Below are positions 29,423 through 38,806 of a stretch of 64,000 nt of DNA, in pieces. Within the stretch, counting starts at the first letter, position 1. Each line of letters starts with the position of its first letter. The stretch is taken from positions 88,462-152,461 of the forward strand of contig NZ_JAATIZ010000005.1 of assembly GCF_011927625.1 (NCBI RefSeq). Reading direction: 5' to 3'. The translations under genes were made by a program, and so were the position numbers. This DNA comes from Paenalcaligenes hominis (lineage in GTDB: Bacteria > Pseudomonadota > Gammaproteobacteria > Burkholderiales > Burkholderiaceae_B). The notes under the pieces are model-generated. The model saw only the letters and a list, made by a program, of their open reading frames with translations. It ran no database searches and was not told where the DNA came from.

Positions 29423-30571
29423 ATGACAAGCACTGAACAAAGTCCACGCCCTAAAAAATCTGTGGCCTTATCTGGTATTGTCGCTGGAAATACAGCACTT
29501 AGTGCAGTTGGCACTAGTGGCAACGCTTTATTTTACCGGGGCTACGATATTTTAGACTTGGCCCCTGTGTGCGACTTCGAGGAAATTGCCTATTTACTCA
29601 TTTACGGCAAATTGCCCACCCCCAGTCAGCTCAGCCACTACAAACAAAAATTAGCGAGTTTACGTGGTTTACCTAACGACCTGACACGCGTACTCGAATG
29701 CTTACCGGCCTCCAGTCACCCTATGGATGTATTGCGCACTGCAGTTTCTGTTTTAGGCTGTGTGTTACCTGAAAAAGACACTCAACCCCTAGCAGGCGCT
29801 CGCGATATTGCCGATCAGCTTATTGCCTCGTTAGGTTCAGCCCTACTGTACTGGTATCACTATAGCCACCGCGGTGAGGTCATTGATGTGCAAACCGATG
29901 ACAACAGTATTGCCGAACATTTTTTGCATTTGCTGCATCAGAAAAAACCCAGACACGAATGGGTCCAAGCAATGAATGTGTCAATGAACTTGTACGCGGA
30001 ACACGAGTTTAATGCGTCCACCTTTACAAGTCGTGTCATTACCGGCACAGGTTCAGACATGTACTCAGCGGTTAGTGGTGCGATTGGTGCCCTGCGCGGC
30101 CCCAAACACGGCGGCGCTAACGAAGTGGCCCTAGAAATACAACAACGCTATGATTCTGCCGACGAGGCCGAGGCCGACATTCGTGAACGTGTACAAAACC
30201 GTGAAGTGATTATTGGTTTTGGTCATCCAGTCTATACCGTTTCAGACCCACGGAATGCCGTCATCAAAGAAACAGCCCGTCAGCTTTCTGATCAAGCCCA
30301 AAGTCCGGAACTCTTTGACATTGCCGAGCGTATTGAGCAGTTAATGTGGAACGAGAAAAAGATGTTCCCTAACCTCGACTGGTACGCGGCGGTTGCCTAC
30401 CACCGTATGGGGGTGCCTACCTCAATGTTTACCCCCCTGTTTGTCATAGCACGCACCGCGGGTTGGGCCGCTCATGTTATAGAACAACGTCAAGATGGTA
30501 AGATCATCCGTCCTACGGCTAACTATGTTGGCCCAGAGCCGCGTGAATTTGTATCGATCAATGCACGTTGA
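29423..30571 (+). CDS. prpC: 2-Methylcitrate synthase / second citrate synthase
   Basis: A 382-residue citrate-synthase-fold enzyme, shorter than GltA and of the PrpC type (propionyl-CoA + oxaloacetate to 2-methylcitrate). [27 protein letters not shown] replaces the GltA N-terminal domain. Active-site segments are [28 protein letters not shown] and [10 protein letters not shown]. The ribosome site is AAGGAGG. No prpB, prpD or prpR lies beside it, so a role as a second citrate synthase or in a split methylcitrate cycle is equally possible. It lies between mdh and acnB. Confidence 0.85.
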   Translation: MTSTEQSPRPKKSVALSGIVAGNTALSAVGTSGNALFYRGYDILDLAPVCDFEEIAYLLIYGKLPTPSQLSHYKQKLASLRGLPNDLTRVLECLPASSHPMDVLRTAVSVLGCVLPEKDTQPLAGARDIADQLIASLGSALLYWYHYSHRGEVIDVQTDDNSIAEHFLHLLHQKKPRHEWVQAMNVSMNLYAEHEFNASTFTSRVITGTGSDMYSAVSGAIGALRGPKHGGANEVALEIQQRYDSADEAEADIRERVQNREVIIGFGHPVYTVSDPRNAVIKETARQLSDQAQSPELFDIAERIEQLMWNEKKMFPNLDWYAAVAYHRMGVPTSMFTPLFVIARTAGWAAHVIEQRQDGKIIRPTANYVGPEPREFVSINAR

Positions 30572-30580
30572 ATTTTATCT

Positions 30581-30605
30581 AAAGGCGACTTAGGTCGCTT
30601 TTTTT
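30581..30605 (+). terminator. Rho-independent terminator after prpC-like gene
   Basis: AAAGGCGAC (30581-30589), loop TTAG, GTCGCTTTT (30594-30602), then T. One G-T pair is present in the stem. Confidence 0.85.
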
Positions 30606-30617
30606 AACGAGGTGCTT

Positions 30618-30896
30618 ATGTCTTTAGCCATTCACCACAATACCGAAAAATCACGCTTCGAATACGATCATCAAGGGCTACTTAGCTTTGTGGACTATCA
30701 CCTGCACGACGAGGTGATGACCATTGTGCATACCTACGTGCCTAAAGCGCTCAGTGGCCAAGGCATTGCGGCGGCTTTAACCGAGGCCGCCTTGCGTACT
30801 GCACGCAACAACCAATGGCGTGTACGTCCTATTTGTAGTTATACCGCAACGTATTTACAGCGCCACCCTGAATTTAATGACGTGATTGTCCACTAA
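30618..30896 (+). CDS. Small GNAT-type N-acetyltransferase (YjdJ-like)
   Basis: A 92-residue single-domain protein of the small acetyltransferase group (GCN5-related). The pattern SRFEYDHQGLLSFVDYHLHDEVMTIVHTYVPKALSGQGIAAALTEAAL matches this family, with the acetyl-CoA loop SGQGIAAAL replacing the usual RGKGIG. The start is ATG 30618 with an AGG six bases upstream; the GTG at 30612 is part of that site. It lies between the terminator of prpC and the acnB operator. The substrate is unknown. Confidence 0.8.
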   Translation: MSLAIHHNTEKSRFEYDHQGLLSFVDYHLHDEVMTIVHTYVPKALSGQGIAAALTEAALRTARNNQWRVRPICSYTATYLQRHPEFNDVIVH

Positions 30897-30903
30897 GTCT
30901 TAT

Positions 30904-30917
30904 GTCTTATATAAGAC
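30904..30917. promoter_or_regulatory. TCA operator palindrome upstream of acnB
   Basis: GTCTTATATAAGAC is a perfect 14-bp palindrome sharing the CTTATATAAG core with the sites at 19842 and 28217. It abuts the -35 element of the predicted acnB promoter, centred near -45. Confidence 0.65.
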
Positions 30918-30919
30918 CA

Positions 30920-30948
30920 TTGCTTAGCCCATCACTTACTCATACAAT
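30920..30948 (+). promoter_or_regulatory. Predicted sigma-70 promoter of acnB
   Basis: TTGCTT (30920-30925), a 17-bp spacer, TACAAT (30943-30948), about 60 bases before acnB. The operator palindrome ends three bases upstream of the -35. Confidence 0.6.
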
Positions 30949-31009
30949 ACCTTTAGACCACAGCTACTCGTAGCTTAGATTCAACTTACTAACCTCAATA
31001 GGCCGCAAC

Positions 31010-33592
31010 ATGCTGGAAACTTACCGCCAACACGTTGCCGAACGCGCTGCGTTAGGCATCCCTGCGCTTCCTTTATCTGCGCAACAAACCGCCGATCTAA
31101 TCGAACTCATTAAAAACCCGCCAGCAGGCGAGGAAGATTATTTACTAGACCTCATTACTCATCGTGTTCCTGCCGGTGTGGATGATGCGGCTAAAGTGAA
31201 AGCGTCTTATCTAGCTGCGGTTGCCTTAGGCACAGAAACCAACCCGTTGTTTGACAAAAAACGCGCTACCGAACTGCTTGGTACGATGCTAGGCGGCTAT
31301 AATATTGCCCCCTTGATTCAGCTGCTTGATGATGACGAGCTTGCTCCGGTAGCCGCCGAAGGCCTCAAGCACACCTTGTTAATGTTTGACGCGTTTTACG
31401 ATGTAAAAGAAAAAGCCAAACAAGGCAACGTATATGCGCAGCAAGTCCTACAAAGCTGGGCGGATGCCGAATGGTTTACCTCACGCCCCGAGGTACCAGA
31501 AAGCTTAACGATTACTGTTTTCAAAGTCACGGGTGAAACGAATACGGACGACTTGTCCCCTGCTCCCGATGCATGGAGCCGTCCTGACATTCCTCTGCAT
31601 GCTTTGGCTATGCTGAAAAACCCACGTCCAGGTATCGAGCCAGACGAGCCCGGTAAAATTGGCCCCATTAAGCTCATTAATGAACTCAAGCAAAAAGGCA
31701 ACATTGTTGCCTATGTGGGCGATGTGGTCGGTACAGGTTCTTCTCGTAAGTCCGCCACTAACTCCGTATTGTGGTTTACTGGCGACGACATTCCTTACGT
31801 GCCTAACAAACGCTTTGGCGGTATTTGCTTGGGCAGCAAAATTGCACCTATTTTCTATAACACCATGGAAGATGCGGGTGCTTTGCCCATCGAGCTCGAT
31901 GTATCCCAAATGGAAATGGGCGACGTGATCGAACTTCGCCCTTACGAAGGTAAAGCGCTTAAAAATGGCGTGGTGATCTCCGAGTTCAGCGTAAAATCGG
32001 ATGTATTGTTTGACGAAGTCCGTGCAGGGGGTCGTATTCCTCTTATCGTAGGTCGCGGTTTAACTACACGTGCCCGTGAAGCCCTACGCTTACCTCCTAC
32101 CGACCTATTCCGTCTGCCCACCACACCTGAAGATTCTGGCAAAGGCTTTACCTTAGCTCAAAAGATGGTGGGTCGCGCTTGTGGTTTGCCTGAAGGCCAA
32201 GGGGTGCGTCCTGGTACTTACTGCGAGCCCCGCATGACCACTGTGGGTAGTCAAGATACCACCGGCCCGATGACTCGCGACGAATTAAAAGACTTAGCTT
32301 GTTTAGGTTTTTCATCTGATTTGGTTATGCAGTCTTTCTGTCATACTGCTGCCTACCCCAAACCAATTGATGTTAAAACTCACCACGAGCTACCTGATTT
32401 CATCAGCACACGCGGCGGTGTTTCCCTGCGTCCTGGCGATGGCATTATTCACTCTTGGCTCAACCGCATGTTGCTCCCTGATACAGTGGGTACAGGTGGC
32501 GACTCGCACACTCGTTTCCCCATTGGTATTAGCTTCCCCGCCGGCTCTGGTCTCGTTGCTTTTGCTGCGGCAACAGGGGTTATGCCTTTAGATATGCCCG
32601 AGTCCGTCTTAGTGCGCTTTAAGGGTGAAATGCAGCCTGGTGTGACACTACGTGACTTAGTCAATGCCATTCCTTACTACGCCATCAAACAAGGCTTACT
32701 CACTGTAGAAAAATCCGGCAAGGTCAATATTTTCTCTGGCCGTATTCTAGAAATCGAAGGGTTACCAAACCTCAAGATTGAACAGGCCTTTGAGCTCTCT
32801 GATGCCTCTGCTGAGCGTTCGGCTGCAGCATGTACTGTGCGTCTAAACAAAGAGCCCATTATCGAATACCTCAACAGCAACATCACACTATTGAAGTGGA
32901 TGATTGCTAATGGCTACGAAGACGAGCGCACCATCATGCGTCGTATCAAAGCCATGGAAGAGTGGTTAGAAAACCCACAACTGCTTGAGCCTGATGCCGA
33001 CGCGGAATACGCCGCCGTGATTGAAATTGATCTTGCGGATATTCACGAGCCTATCGTGGCCTGCCCGAACGACCCAGACGATGTGAAATCCCTCTCTGAC
33101 GTGGCGGGTACACCTATTGATGAGGTTTTCATAGGTAGCTGTATGACTAACATTGGTCACTTCCGTGCCGCTTCCAAGCTTCTCGAAGGCAAGCGTGATA
33201 TTCCTACTCGTCTCTGGGTTGCGCCCCCCACTAAAATGGACCAAGCCCAACTCACCGAGGAAGGTCATTACGGTGTGCTAGGCGTTGCTGGCGCGCGTAT
33301 GGAAATGCCCGGCTGCTCACTCTGCATGGGTAACCAAGCCCAAGTGCGCGAAGGCGCTACGGTGATGTCAACCAGCACACGTAATTTCCCCAACCGCTTA
33401 GGTAAAAACACCAACGTATTCCTAGGCTCTGCAGAACTGGCAGCGATTTGTTCACGTTTGGGTCGCATCCCAACGCGTGCCGAATACCTCGCTGACATGG
33501 GTATATTGCAAGAGAATAGCGATGATATTTATCGCTACATGAACTTTGACCAAATTGAAGAGTTCAAAGAAATTGCAGACACCATAGGCTAA
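31010..33592 (+). CDS. acnB: Aconitate hydratase B
   Basis: An 860-residue AcnB that isomerises citrate to isocitrate through a [4Fe-4S] cluster; AcnB can also hydrate 2-methyl-cis-aconitate. The N-terminus [25 protein letters not shown] and [19 protein letters not shown] form the AcnB-specific HEAT-like domain (residues 1-160), followed by the swivelling domain 4-type region ([17 protein letters not shown]). Cluster cysteines are expected in the [23 protein letters not shown] and [13 protein letters not shown] regions. The length agrees with E. coli AcnB (865). The upstream operator places it in the proposed GntR regulon. Confidence 0.97.
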   Translation: MLETYRQHVAERAALGIPALPLSAQQTADLIELIKNPPAGEEDYLLDLITHRVPAGVDDAAKVKASYLAAVALGTETNPLFDKKRATELLGTMLGGYNIAPLIQLLDDDELAPVAAEGLKHTLLMFDAFYDVKEKAKQGNVYAQQVLQSWADAEWFTSRPEVPESLTITVFKVTGETNTDDLSPAPDAWSRPDIPLHALAMLKNPRPGIEPDEPGKIGPIKLINELKQKGNIVAYVGDVVGTGSSRKSATNSVLWFTGDDIPYVPNKRFGGICLGSKIAPIFYNTMEDAGALPIELDVSQMEMGDVIELRPYEGKALKNGVVISEFSVKSDVLFDEVRAGGRIPLIVGRGLTTRAREALRLPPTDLFRLPTTPEDSGKGFTLAQKMVGRACGLPEGQGVRPGTYCEPRMTTVGSQDTTGPMTRDELKDLACLGFSSDLVMQSFCHTAAYPKPIDVKTHHELPDFISTRGGVSLRPGDGIIHSWLNRMLLPDTVGTGGDSHTRFPIGISFPAGSGLVAFAAATGVMPLDMPESVLVRFKGEMQPGVTLRDLVNAIPYYAIKQGLLTVEKSGKVNIFSGRILEIEGLPNLKIEQAFELSDASAERSAAACTVRLNKEPIIEYLNSNITLLKWMIANGYEDERTIMRRIKAMEEWLENPQLLEPDADAEYAAVIEIDLADIHEPIVACPNDPDDVKSLSDVAGTPIDEVFIGSCMTNIGHFRAASKLLEGKRDIPTRLWVAPPTKMDQAQLTEEGHYGVLGVAGARMEMPGCSLCMGNQAQVREGATVMSTSTRNFPNRLGKNTNVFLGSAELAAICSRLGRIPTRAEYLADMGILQENSDDIYRYMNFDQIEEFKEIADTIG

Positions 33593-33611
33593 GGCTAGAC
33601 AGGTCGTAACC

Positions 33612-33649
33612 ATCAACCCCTTGAAGCCACTGGCCTCAAGGGGTTTTTC
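33612..33649 (+). terminator. Rho-independent terminator after acnB
   Basis: AACCCCTTGAAGCC (33615-33628) pairs with GGCCTCAAGGGGTT (33632-33645) with one mismatch, followed by TTTTT. Confidence 0.92.
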
Positions 33650-33709
33650 TATCGCTATTCTGCAAGAGGACGGGTACACTGTACGTTTTGCTGTTAGATA
33701 GGAATGTCT

Positions 33710-34906
33710 ATGGTTGACTCCACCGTCTCCAACACCGTACTGCATCATAAAGCGCACGATTTACTTAGCCTAATCGAAGCCCTTAATCACTCGGGCTCAC
33801 GTTTAGAGGATCAGTTTTGGGAGGCCAAATTAACCGAATCGGTTCAAGAGCTCTTAGTCGACCCCGACAGCACCCTGCTCGAACAACTTTTAGACTACCT
33901 TTCCAGCTCAGAACAGTTCGAGCTCTATGACGTTTTAGTTAGCTTAATCGAAGGGCTGGCCGAATCAGCCACGTTAAGCCATCAAGGGCAACGTTATGAT
34001 GTGCTGTTGATTACCGCGCCTATTGCCGCGTGGACACGCTATCAATTGCCCGAAGGTGACCTAAGCCATGAGCTACACGAAAAGCTTTTAGGGGCGGTGA
34101 AATCGTATGCTGGCTCAGACGCCAAAGTAGCCGTACTTGGCCAGTTACTCAGCTTTGATCAATTACCAAAAAGCTTTGCGCTTACGCACGAATTTACCGC
34201 ACAGCTAGGGCGCTTGGCGCTTGAGGCAAAACCAACTACGATTGAACTTGATCACCTTGAAGACGGCATCACCTTGCTTGCTGACACCAAGTTTATTGTG
34301 TGTGCTATTGCGACGCCCCAAGGCCAGGCCGCTTTTGCTTGGCAGCAACATAAAAACCCGTTGTTAGCCTTACAGGAAAGCCAAACCCGTTGGCAAGAAC
34401 AGTGCGAACAACTACTTAGCGCTATGTTTGCAGGTTGCCAGGCCCAGTTTTTACCTCCTGATGGGTATTATTTTAATACTCGAGCTAGCGATAAACTCAT
34501 GCGCCCTTTAGCCATTAAGGCGGCGGTAAGTTGGTTAGGTTTAGTCACCCAATCCGAACCCAGTGAAATTTCTGCCGTCGTCGCACGTTGCGGTGAGTCA
34601 GACACCGAAGAGTTCCGTATTGGCTTAACGGTTGAAAACCATCCCGAGCTTTTATATGGCTGTGTCTGGCCTATTTTTAGTAAAGACGAAATCGATCGTT
34701 CTAGCTCTCACTTCGAAGATAGCGCGTTGCAAATTCAAACGATATTGACCGAGCTCGGTGTGGAGTCCATTTTGTTTTTAGCTGGGCTGTATGACCCTGA
34801 CTTCTGTGATGATTGCAGCGCCCCCTCTTTTCCTACGGCGCAGGGCGAGCTTGACCACCCTTACTTACCCGAAGAGCTTGATTTTGCCCCAGCGCCTTTG
34901 CACTAA
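33710..34906 (+). CDS. DUF2863-like protein of unknown function
   Basis: A 398-residue soluble acidic protein without signal peptide or membrane segments. It resembles the DUF2863 family, which I know mainly from betaproteobacteria and which has no assigned function. Recognisable stretches are YDVLLITAPIAAWTRYQLPEG, SDAKVAVLGQLLSFDQLP and the C-terminal YDPDFCDDCSAPSFPT with closely spaced acidic residues and two cysteines. ATG 33710 fits the AGGA at 33700 better than ATG 33704. It lies 9 bases before earP and may be co-transcribed with it. Confidence 0.7.
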   Translation: MVDSTVSNTVLHHKAHDLLSLIEALNHSGSRLEDQFWEAKLTESVQELLVDPDSTLLEQLLDYLSSSEQFELYDVLVSLIEGLAESATLSHQGQRYDVLLITAPIAAWTRYQLPEGDLSHELHEKLLGAVKSYAGSDAKVAVLGQLLSFDQLPKSFALTHEFTAQLGRLALEAKPTTIELDHLEDGITLLADTKFIVCAIATPQGQAAFAWQQHKNPLLALQESQTRWQEQCEQLLSAMFAGCQAQFLPPDGYYFNTRASDKLMRPLAIKAAVSWLGLVTQSEPSEISAVVARCGESDTEEFRIGLTVENHPELLYGCVWPIFSKDEIDRSSSHFEDSALQIQTILTELGVESILFLAGLYDPDFCDDCSAPSFPTAQGELDHPYLPEELDFAPAPLH

Positions 34907-34915
34907 TTAGCCCGA

Positions 34916-35965
34916 ATGGATACGGATTTATTTTGCCAAGTCGTCGATAACTATGGCGATATCGGCGTATGTTGGCGCTTAGCTCAACAATTACAACAGC
35001 GTGGTATGGCAGTCCGTTTATTTGTTGATGACTTAACCGCATTTCATCGGATTGCACCCACTATAAACGAACACGCTAACTCACAAACGGTGCAACACAT
35101 CACCATACAGCACTGGTCGCAAGCAGAACACGCTATACCGGCCTCCTTTGTGATTGAGGCCTTTGGGTGTGAATTGCCTCTGGCCTATCAAAACGCCATG
35201 CCGACTCAAACTCGTCTGTGGATTAATCTGGAATACCTAAGTGCCGAACCGTGGGTGGAAAGCAGCCATGCTTTACCCTCGCCTCAGTCGAACGGCGTGG
35301 TGAAATATTTCTTTTTTCCCGGGTTTAGCGCAAAAACGGGGGGGCTGTTGCGCCCCGACTCGAGCTGTAGGTACGCCCCCTTGGATGAAGGGTTTTGGAA
35401 TCAAGTAGGCTTAGCTCAGGCCCCCATTACTGAACGAGTGGCTTTTGTATTTAGTTATCCGCAGGCCCCTTTAGAGACCCTGTATGCGTGCTTAGCCTCG
35501 CAACCTCACAGTTGGTCTGTGCTGTTAGCGGCGTCTGCACCCGAGCCTACGGCACCCCCAACAAACCTTAGCTTCTATCGCTTGCCGTTTATCGCGCAAC
35601 AGCAGTTTGATGCGCTGCTGGACTATGCTGATCTTAATCTAGTCCGTGGTGAAGACTCATTTGTCCGTGCTATTTGGGCGCAACGGCCTTTTATCTGGCA
35701 ACCTTACTTGCAAGAAGACAACTACCATTTAATCAAACTGCAGGCGTGGTTAGCGACCACCCCTTTAACGGCATCACGTCAGCAACTGATAATGGCTTGG
35801 AACCAAGGGCGCATCACCCCTGATCAACTCAACATGGAACTAAAAAACTTAGCCGAATGGCGTCAACAATGTGTTCACTACGCTGCTACCTTGGCTCAAC
35901 AAACCGACTTAGCAACACAGTTGTTCGCTTTTTGTTCGCAATTAGACCAGAAAACGGTAAAATAA
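34916..35965 (+). CDS. earP: EF-P arginine rhamnosyltransferase EarP
   Basis: A 349-residue glycosyltransferase that adds rhamnose from dTDP-rhamnose to Arg32 of elongation factor P. The N-terminus CQVVDNYGDIGVCWRLAQQLQQRG holds the catalytic Asp pair region of EarP, and LNLVRGEDSFVRAIWAQRPFIWQPYLQEDNYH is the nucleotide-sugar-binding segment (about residues 240-270). The next gene, efp, encodes the Arg32-type acceptor, which confirms the pair. No strong ribosome site is visible upstream of the ATG; coupling to the DUF2863-like gene (9-base gap) may compensate. Confidence 0.95.
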   Translation: MDTDLFCQVVDNYGDIGVCWRLAQQLQQRGMAVRLFVDDLTAFHRIAPTINEHANSQTVQHITIQHWSQAEHAIPASFVIEAFGCELPLAYQNAMPTQTRLWINLEYLSAEPWVESSHALPSPQSNGVVKYFFFPGFSAKTGGLLRPDSSCRYAPLDEGFWNQVGLAQAPITERVAFVFSYPQAPLETLYACLASQPHSWSVLLAASAPEPTAPPTNLSFYRLPFIAQQQFDALLDYADLNLVRGEDSFVRAIWAQRPFIWQPYLQEDNYHLIKLQAWLATTPLTASRQQLIMAWNQGRITPDQLNMELKNLAEWRQQCVHYAATLAQQTDLATQLFAFCSQLDQKTVK

Positions 35966-36073
35966 CTTTTTTCCTCTCCGCTTTAGCAAAAACGAAAAGA
36001 CATTGGTTTTTTTGTTAGTCAATAATTGTGCCTATTGCGTGCGGAGTTATCTTTCATCGGAGTTTCCCTATCT

Positions 36074-36631
36074 ATGAAAACCGCACAGGATTTACGCGTT
36101 GGTAACGTGGTAATGATCGGCAGTGAACCCCTCGTTGTGCAACGTGCTGAATACAATAAATCAGGCCGTAACAGCGCTGTTGTAAAACTGAAATTCAAAA
36201 ACTTGCTCTCTGGTAGCGCGAGCGAAGGGGTGCACAAAGCAGACGAAAAGTTTGAAATCGTTCTGCTAGAGAAAAAAGAGTGCTCCTATTCGTACTTTGC
36301 TGATCCTATGTACGTCTTTATGGACGAAGACTACAACCAGTACGAGATCGAGGCCGATAACATGGGCGACGCGCTGAATTACCTCGAAGACGGTATGACA
36401 GCCGAAGTCGTGTTCTATGACGGCCGTGCTATTTCTGTCGAGTTACCTACTGTGATTGTGCGCCAGATTGAATACACCGAGCCTGCTGTTCGCGGTGACA
36501 CCTCGGGTAAAGTCATGAAGCCTGCACGTTTAGCTACAGGTCATACTGTGTCGGTGCCTATGTTCTGCGAAATCGGTGACAACATCGAAATCGATACGCG
36601 CACCAACGAATACCGCAGCCGCGCTAACTAA
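36074..36631 (+). CDS. efp: Elongation factor P (Arg32 type)
   Basis: A 185-residue translation factor that rescues ribosomes stalled on polyproline. Domain I (residues 1-65) carries the modification loop KSGRNSA with arginine exactly at position 32 when counted from ATG 36074, as expected for EarP substrates rather than EpmA or DHS substrates. Domains II and III follow, ending [22 protein letters not shown]. The upstream in-frame start at 36026 is rejected because it would displace Arg32 and add a non-homologous tail. Confidence 0.97.
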   Translation: MKTAQDLRVGNVVMIGSEPLVVQRAEYNKSGRNSAVVKLKFKNLLSGSASEGVHKADEKFEIVLLEKKECSYSYFADPMYVFMDEDYNQYEIEADNMGDALNYLEDGMTAEVVFYDGRAISVELPTVIVRQIEYTEPAVRGDTSGKVMKPARLATGHTVSVPMFCEIGDNIEIDTRTNEYRSRAN

Positions 36632-36646
36632 TTAGCAACGCTGTCT

Positions 36647-36694
36647 AAAAACCGCTCTAGCGACTGTTAAAACAGAAACCAGAGCGGTTTTTTT
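36647..36694 (+). terminator. Rho-independent terminator after efp
   Basis: AAAAACCGCTCT (36647-36658) pairs with AGAGCGGTTTTT (36681-36692); an inner CTGTT-AA-AACAG hairpin (36664-36675) stands on top. The A and T flanks make it usable by the convergent DUF1178 gene too. Confidence 0.88.
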
Positions 36695-37166
36695 AATTTA
36701 GTTTTTCATCGTCTAAAAAATCGGGGATAGGCATGACTTCTATGCCGTCTTCACGTAATGCCTCGTATTCGGCTTGGGTCGCAGAGCCACGAATAGCCCG
36801 ATCTGGCGCCTCGCCCCCGTGGATCTTTCTGGCCTCCTCGGCAAAGTCGGCACCCACATTATCTGTATTACGAATGGCTTGCTTAATTTGCTGAAAAAAT
36901 TGCGCCTGCATCGCGTCTAGACTGGGTTGAGAAGCCGGCGTTGGCGCGGTTTCTGTAGCCATAGCGGCGTCAGGCGTTTTACTTCCTACGCCATGTCGTA
37001 AGTTTAAACGCGGTGCAGAGAGTTGTTTATGAATATCGGTGCTACCGCATAATGGGCAGGTCACCCACCCCGCTTGCGTTTGCTTTTCGTAGTCATCATG
37101 AGAACGAAACCAACCTTCAAATACATGACCCGCTGCGCAGGCCAAATCAAACACTTTTAATGCCAT
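36693..37166 (-). CDS. DUF1178 family protein
   Basis: A 157-residue soluble protein of the DUF1178 family (unknown function). The N-terminus ALKVFDLACAAGHVFEGWFRS and the following VTCPLCGS contain paired cysteines (C9; CPLC about residue 37) that could bind zinc. A charged C-terminal part ends in DGIEVMPIPDFLDDEKLN. It follows the Yej-like ATPase gene by 5 bases on the same strand, so it is probably the last gene of that operon. No functional link is evident. Confidence 0.85.
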   Translation of the reverse strand: MALKVFDLACAAGHVFEGWFRSHDDYEKQTQAGWVTCPLCGSTDIHKQLSAPRLNLRHGVGSKTPDAAMATETAPTPASQPSLDAMQAQFFQQIKQAIRNTDNVGADFAEEARKIHGGEAPDRAIRGSATQAEYEALREDGIEVMPIPDFLDDEKLN

Positions 37167-37171
37167 AGTAA

Positions 37172-38806
37172 TTACTTCGTGGTCTCAAGAGATAAACGCG
37201 GAACGGAGTGCAATAACTGCTGTGTTATGCTTTGCTGCGGCCGCAATAGCACCTGTTGTGCTGTACCCATCTCAACTATTTTACCCTGATCCATCACGGC
37301 AACACGATCGGCTAAATACTCGACAACACTAAAGTTATGCGTAATAAATAGATAGGCTAGGCCTGTGTCTTTTTGCAGTTGAATCAGTAAATCTAATATT
37401 TGGGCTTGTACAGAAACATCTAACGCCGAAGTGGGCTCATCGCAAATCAGCACTTGGGGTTCCACCGCTAGCGCTCTTGCAATCGCAATGCGTTGCCTTT
37501 GACCGCCCGAGAATTCATGGGCATACCGTTTCGTGCTGTCAGCCGGCATAGCGGTCAAATCTAACAGCTCGCTGATGCGCTTTTGCCGTTGTGCCTCTGA
37601 CCAATGCGGTTGTAAGCTTTTTAAGCCTTCGACTAGGATGTCTCCTACCATCATTCGAGGGTTTAGCGAAGCAAAAGGGTCTTGAAAAACAATTTGAATT
37701 TTGCGCCGTTGCTGCGCCAATTGGGCGCCGCGGCTATGCAATAAGTCCTCGCCACGTAAAAGTGCTTGCCCATTTACGTGGATTTGCTCATCGATAATGC
37801 GTAACAAGGCTTTAGCCACTGTGCTTTTACCGCACCCTGAAGCCCCTAGCAAGGCTAAGGTCTCACCCTCATGCAAGTCAAAACTGAGATCTTTTACTAT
37901 AGGCACGACGGGTGTAGCTTTAAATAACTGACGCTTTTGTTTATAGCCGACTTCGAGATGCTGCACCTGTAATAGCGGGGTCGCGTTAGGCGGCAAGGCC
38001 TCAGAGGATGTATTGCCGTATTTCTGCTCACGCCGGGCAAAACTAGGAATCACGTCTAGTAAATGGCGCGCATACGGATGATCTGGCTGCTTAAAGAAGG
38101 CCGCTGCTGTGCTTTGGAATACGACCTCGCCTTGGCGTAGCAACGCCACCTGATCAGCCATTTGCTGCACAACCGCTAAATCATGGGTGATCAACAACAC
38201 CGTTAACCCTAAATCCTGCTGCATCGTTTTTAAGAGCTCTAGGATCTGGGCCTGTACCGTAACATCTAATGCCGTGGTGGGTTCGTCTGCAATCAATACA
38301 TCTGGCTCTACAGCTAATGCCATGGCAATCATAATGCGTTGACGTTGTCCACCTGAGAACTGAAAAGGGTAGTCGTTAATGCGTTGTACTGGGTCGGGAA
38401 TACCGACCTTATCTAGCCAAGCGATCGCGCGCTGTTGTAGTTCTGCTTTTTTATAGTGTGTGTGCAAGCGCATGCTCTCGATGAGCTGATCGCCAATACG
38501 TAATACCGGGTTTAAACAGGTGGCAGGCTCTTGGAAAATCATGGCAATTTTATTACCACGCACCGAACGCATTTGTGCTTCACTTAGGCTAAAGAGGTTT
38601 GTGCCCTGAAATTCCACGGTACCAGATTTTACAGACAACGCATCGGGCAACAAGCGCATAATTGCTAATGCTGTCATGCTTTTGCCACTACCAGACTCAC
38701 CTACTAAAGCGAATGTCTGCCCCCGCTCTATCTGCAAGCTAAGATGACGCACGGCATACCGTTCGGTGCCTGCAATGCTTAATGATAAATCTTGAATCTT
38801 AAGCAT
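37172..38806 (-). CDS. ABC transporter ATP-binding protein, duplicated (YejF-like)
   Basis: A 544-residue ATPase with two fused nucleotide-binding domains. Domain 1 has GESGSGKSMTALAIM, FSGGQRQRIMIAMAL and VLIADEPTTALD; domain 2 has GASGCGKSTVAKALL, FSGGQRQRIAIARAL and VLICDEPTSALD. Both keep the H-loop histidines (LLITHDLAV, LFITHNFSV). This single-chain arrangement is typical of the YejABEF microcin C/peptide importers. ATG 38806 with AGGAGC upstream is chosen; the longer frame reaches into the permease gene. The start overlaps the permease stop by 8 bases. Confidence 0.93.
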   Translation of the reverse strand: MLKIQDLSLSIAGTERYAVRHLSLQIERGQTFALVGESGSGKSMTALAIMRLLPDALSVKSGTVEFQGTNLFSLSEAQMRSVRGNKIAMIFQEPATCLNPVLRIGDQLIESMRLHTHYKKAELQQRAIAWLDKVGIPDPVQRINDYPFQFSGGQRQRIMIAMALAVEPDVLIADEPTTALDVTVQAQILELLKTMQQDLGLTVLLITHDLAVVQQMADQVALLRQGEVVFQSTAAAFFKQPDHPYARHLLDVIPSFARREQKYGNTSSEALPPNATPLLQVQHLEVGYKQKRQLFKATPVVPIVKDLSFDLHEGETLALLGASGCGKSTVAKALLRIIDEQIHVNGQALLRGEDLLHSRGAQLAQQRRKIQIVFQDPFASLNPRMMVGDILVEGLKSLQPHWSEAQRQKRISELLDLTAMPADSTKRYAHEFSGGQRQRIAIARALAVEPQVLICDEPTSALDVSVQAQILDLLIQLQKDTGLAYLFITHNFSVVEYLADRVAVMDQGKIVEMGTAQQVLLRPQQSITQQLLHSVPRLSLETTK

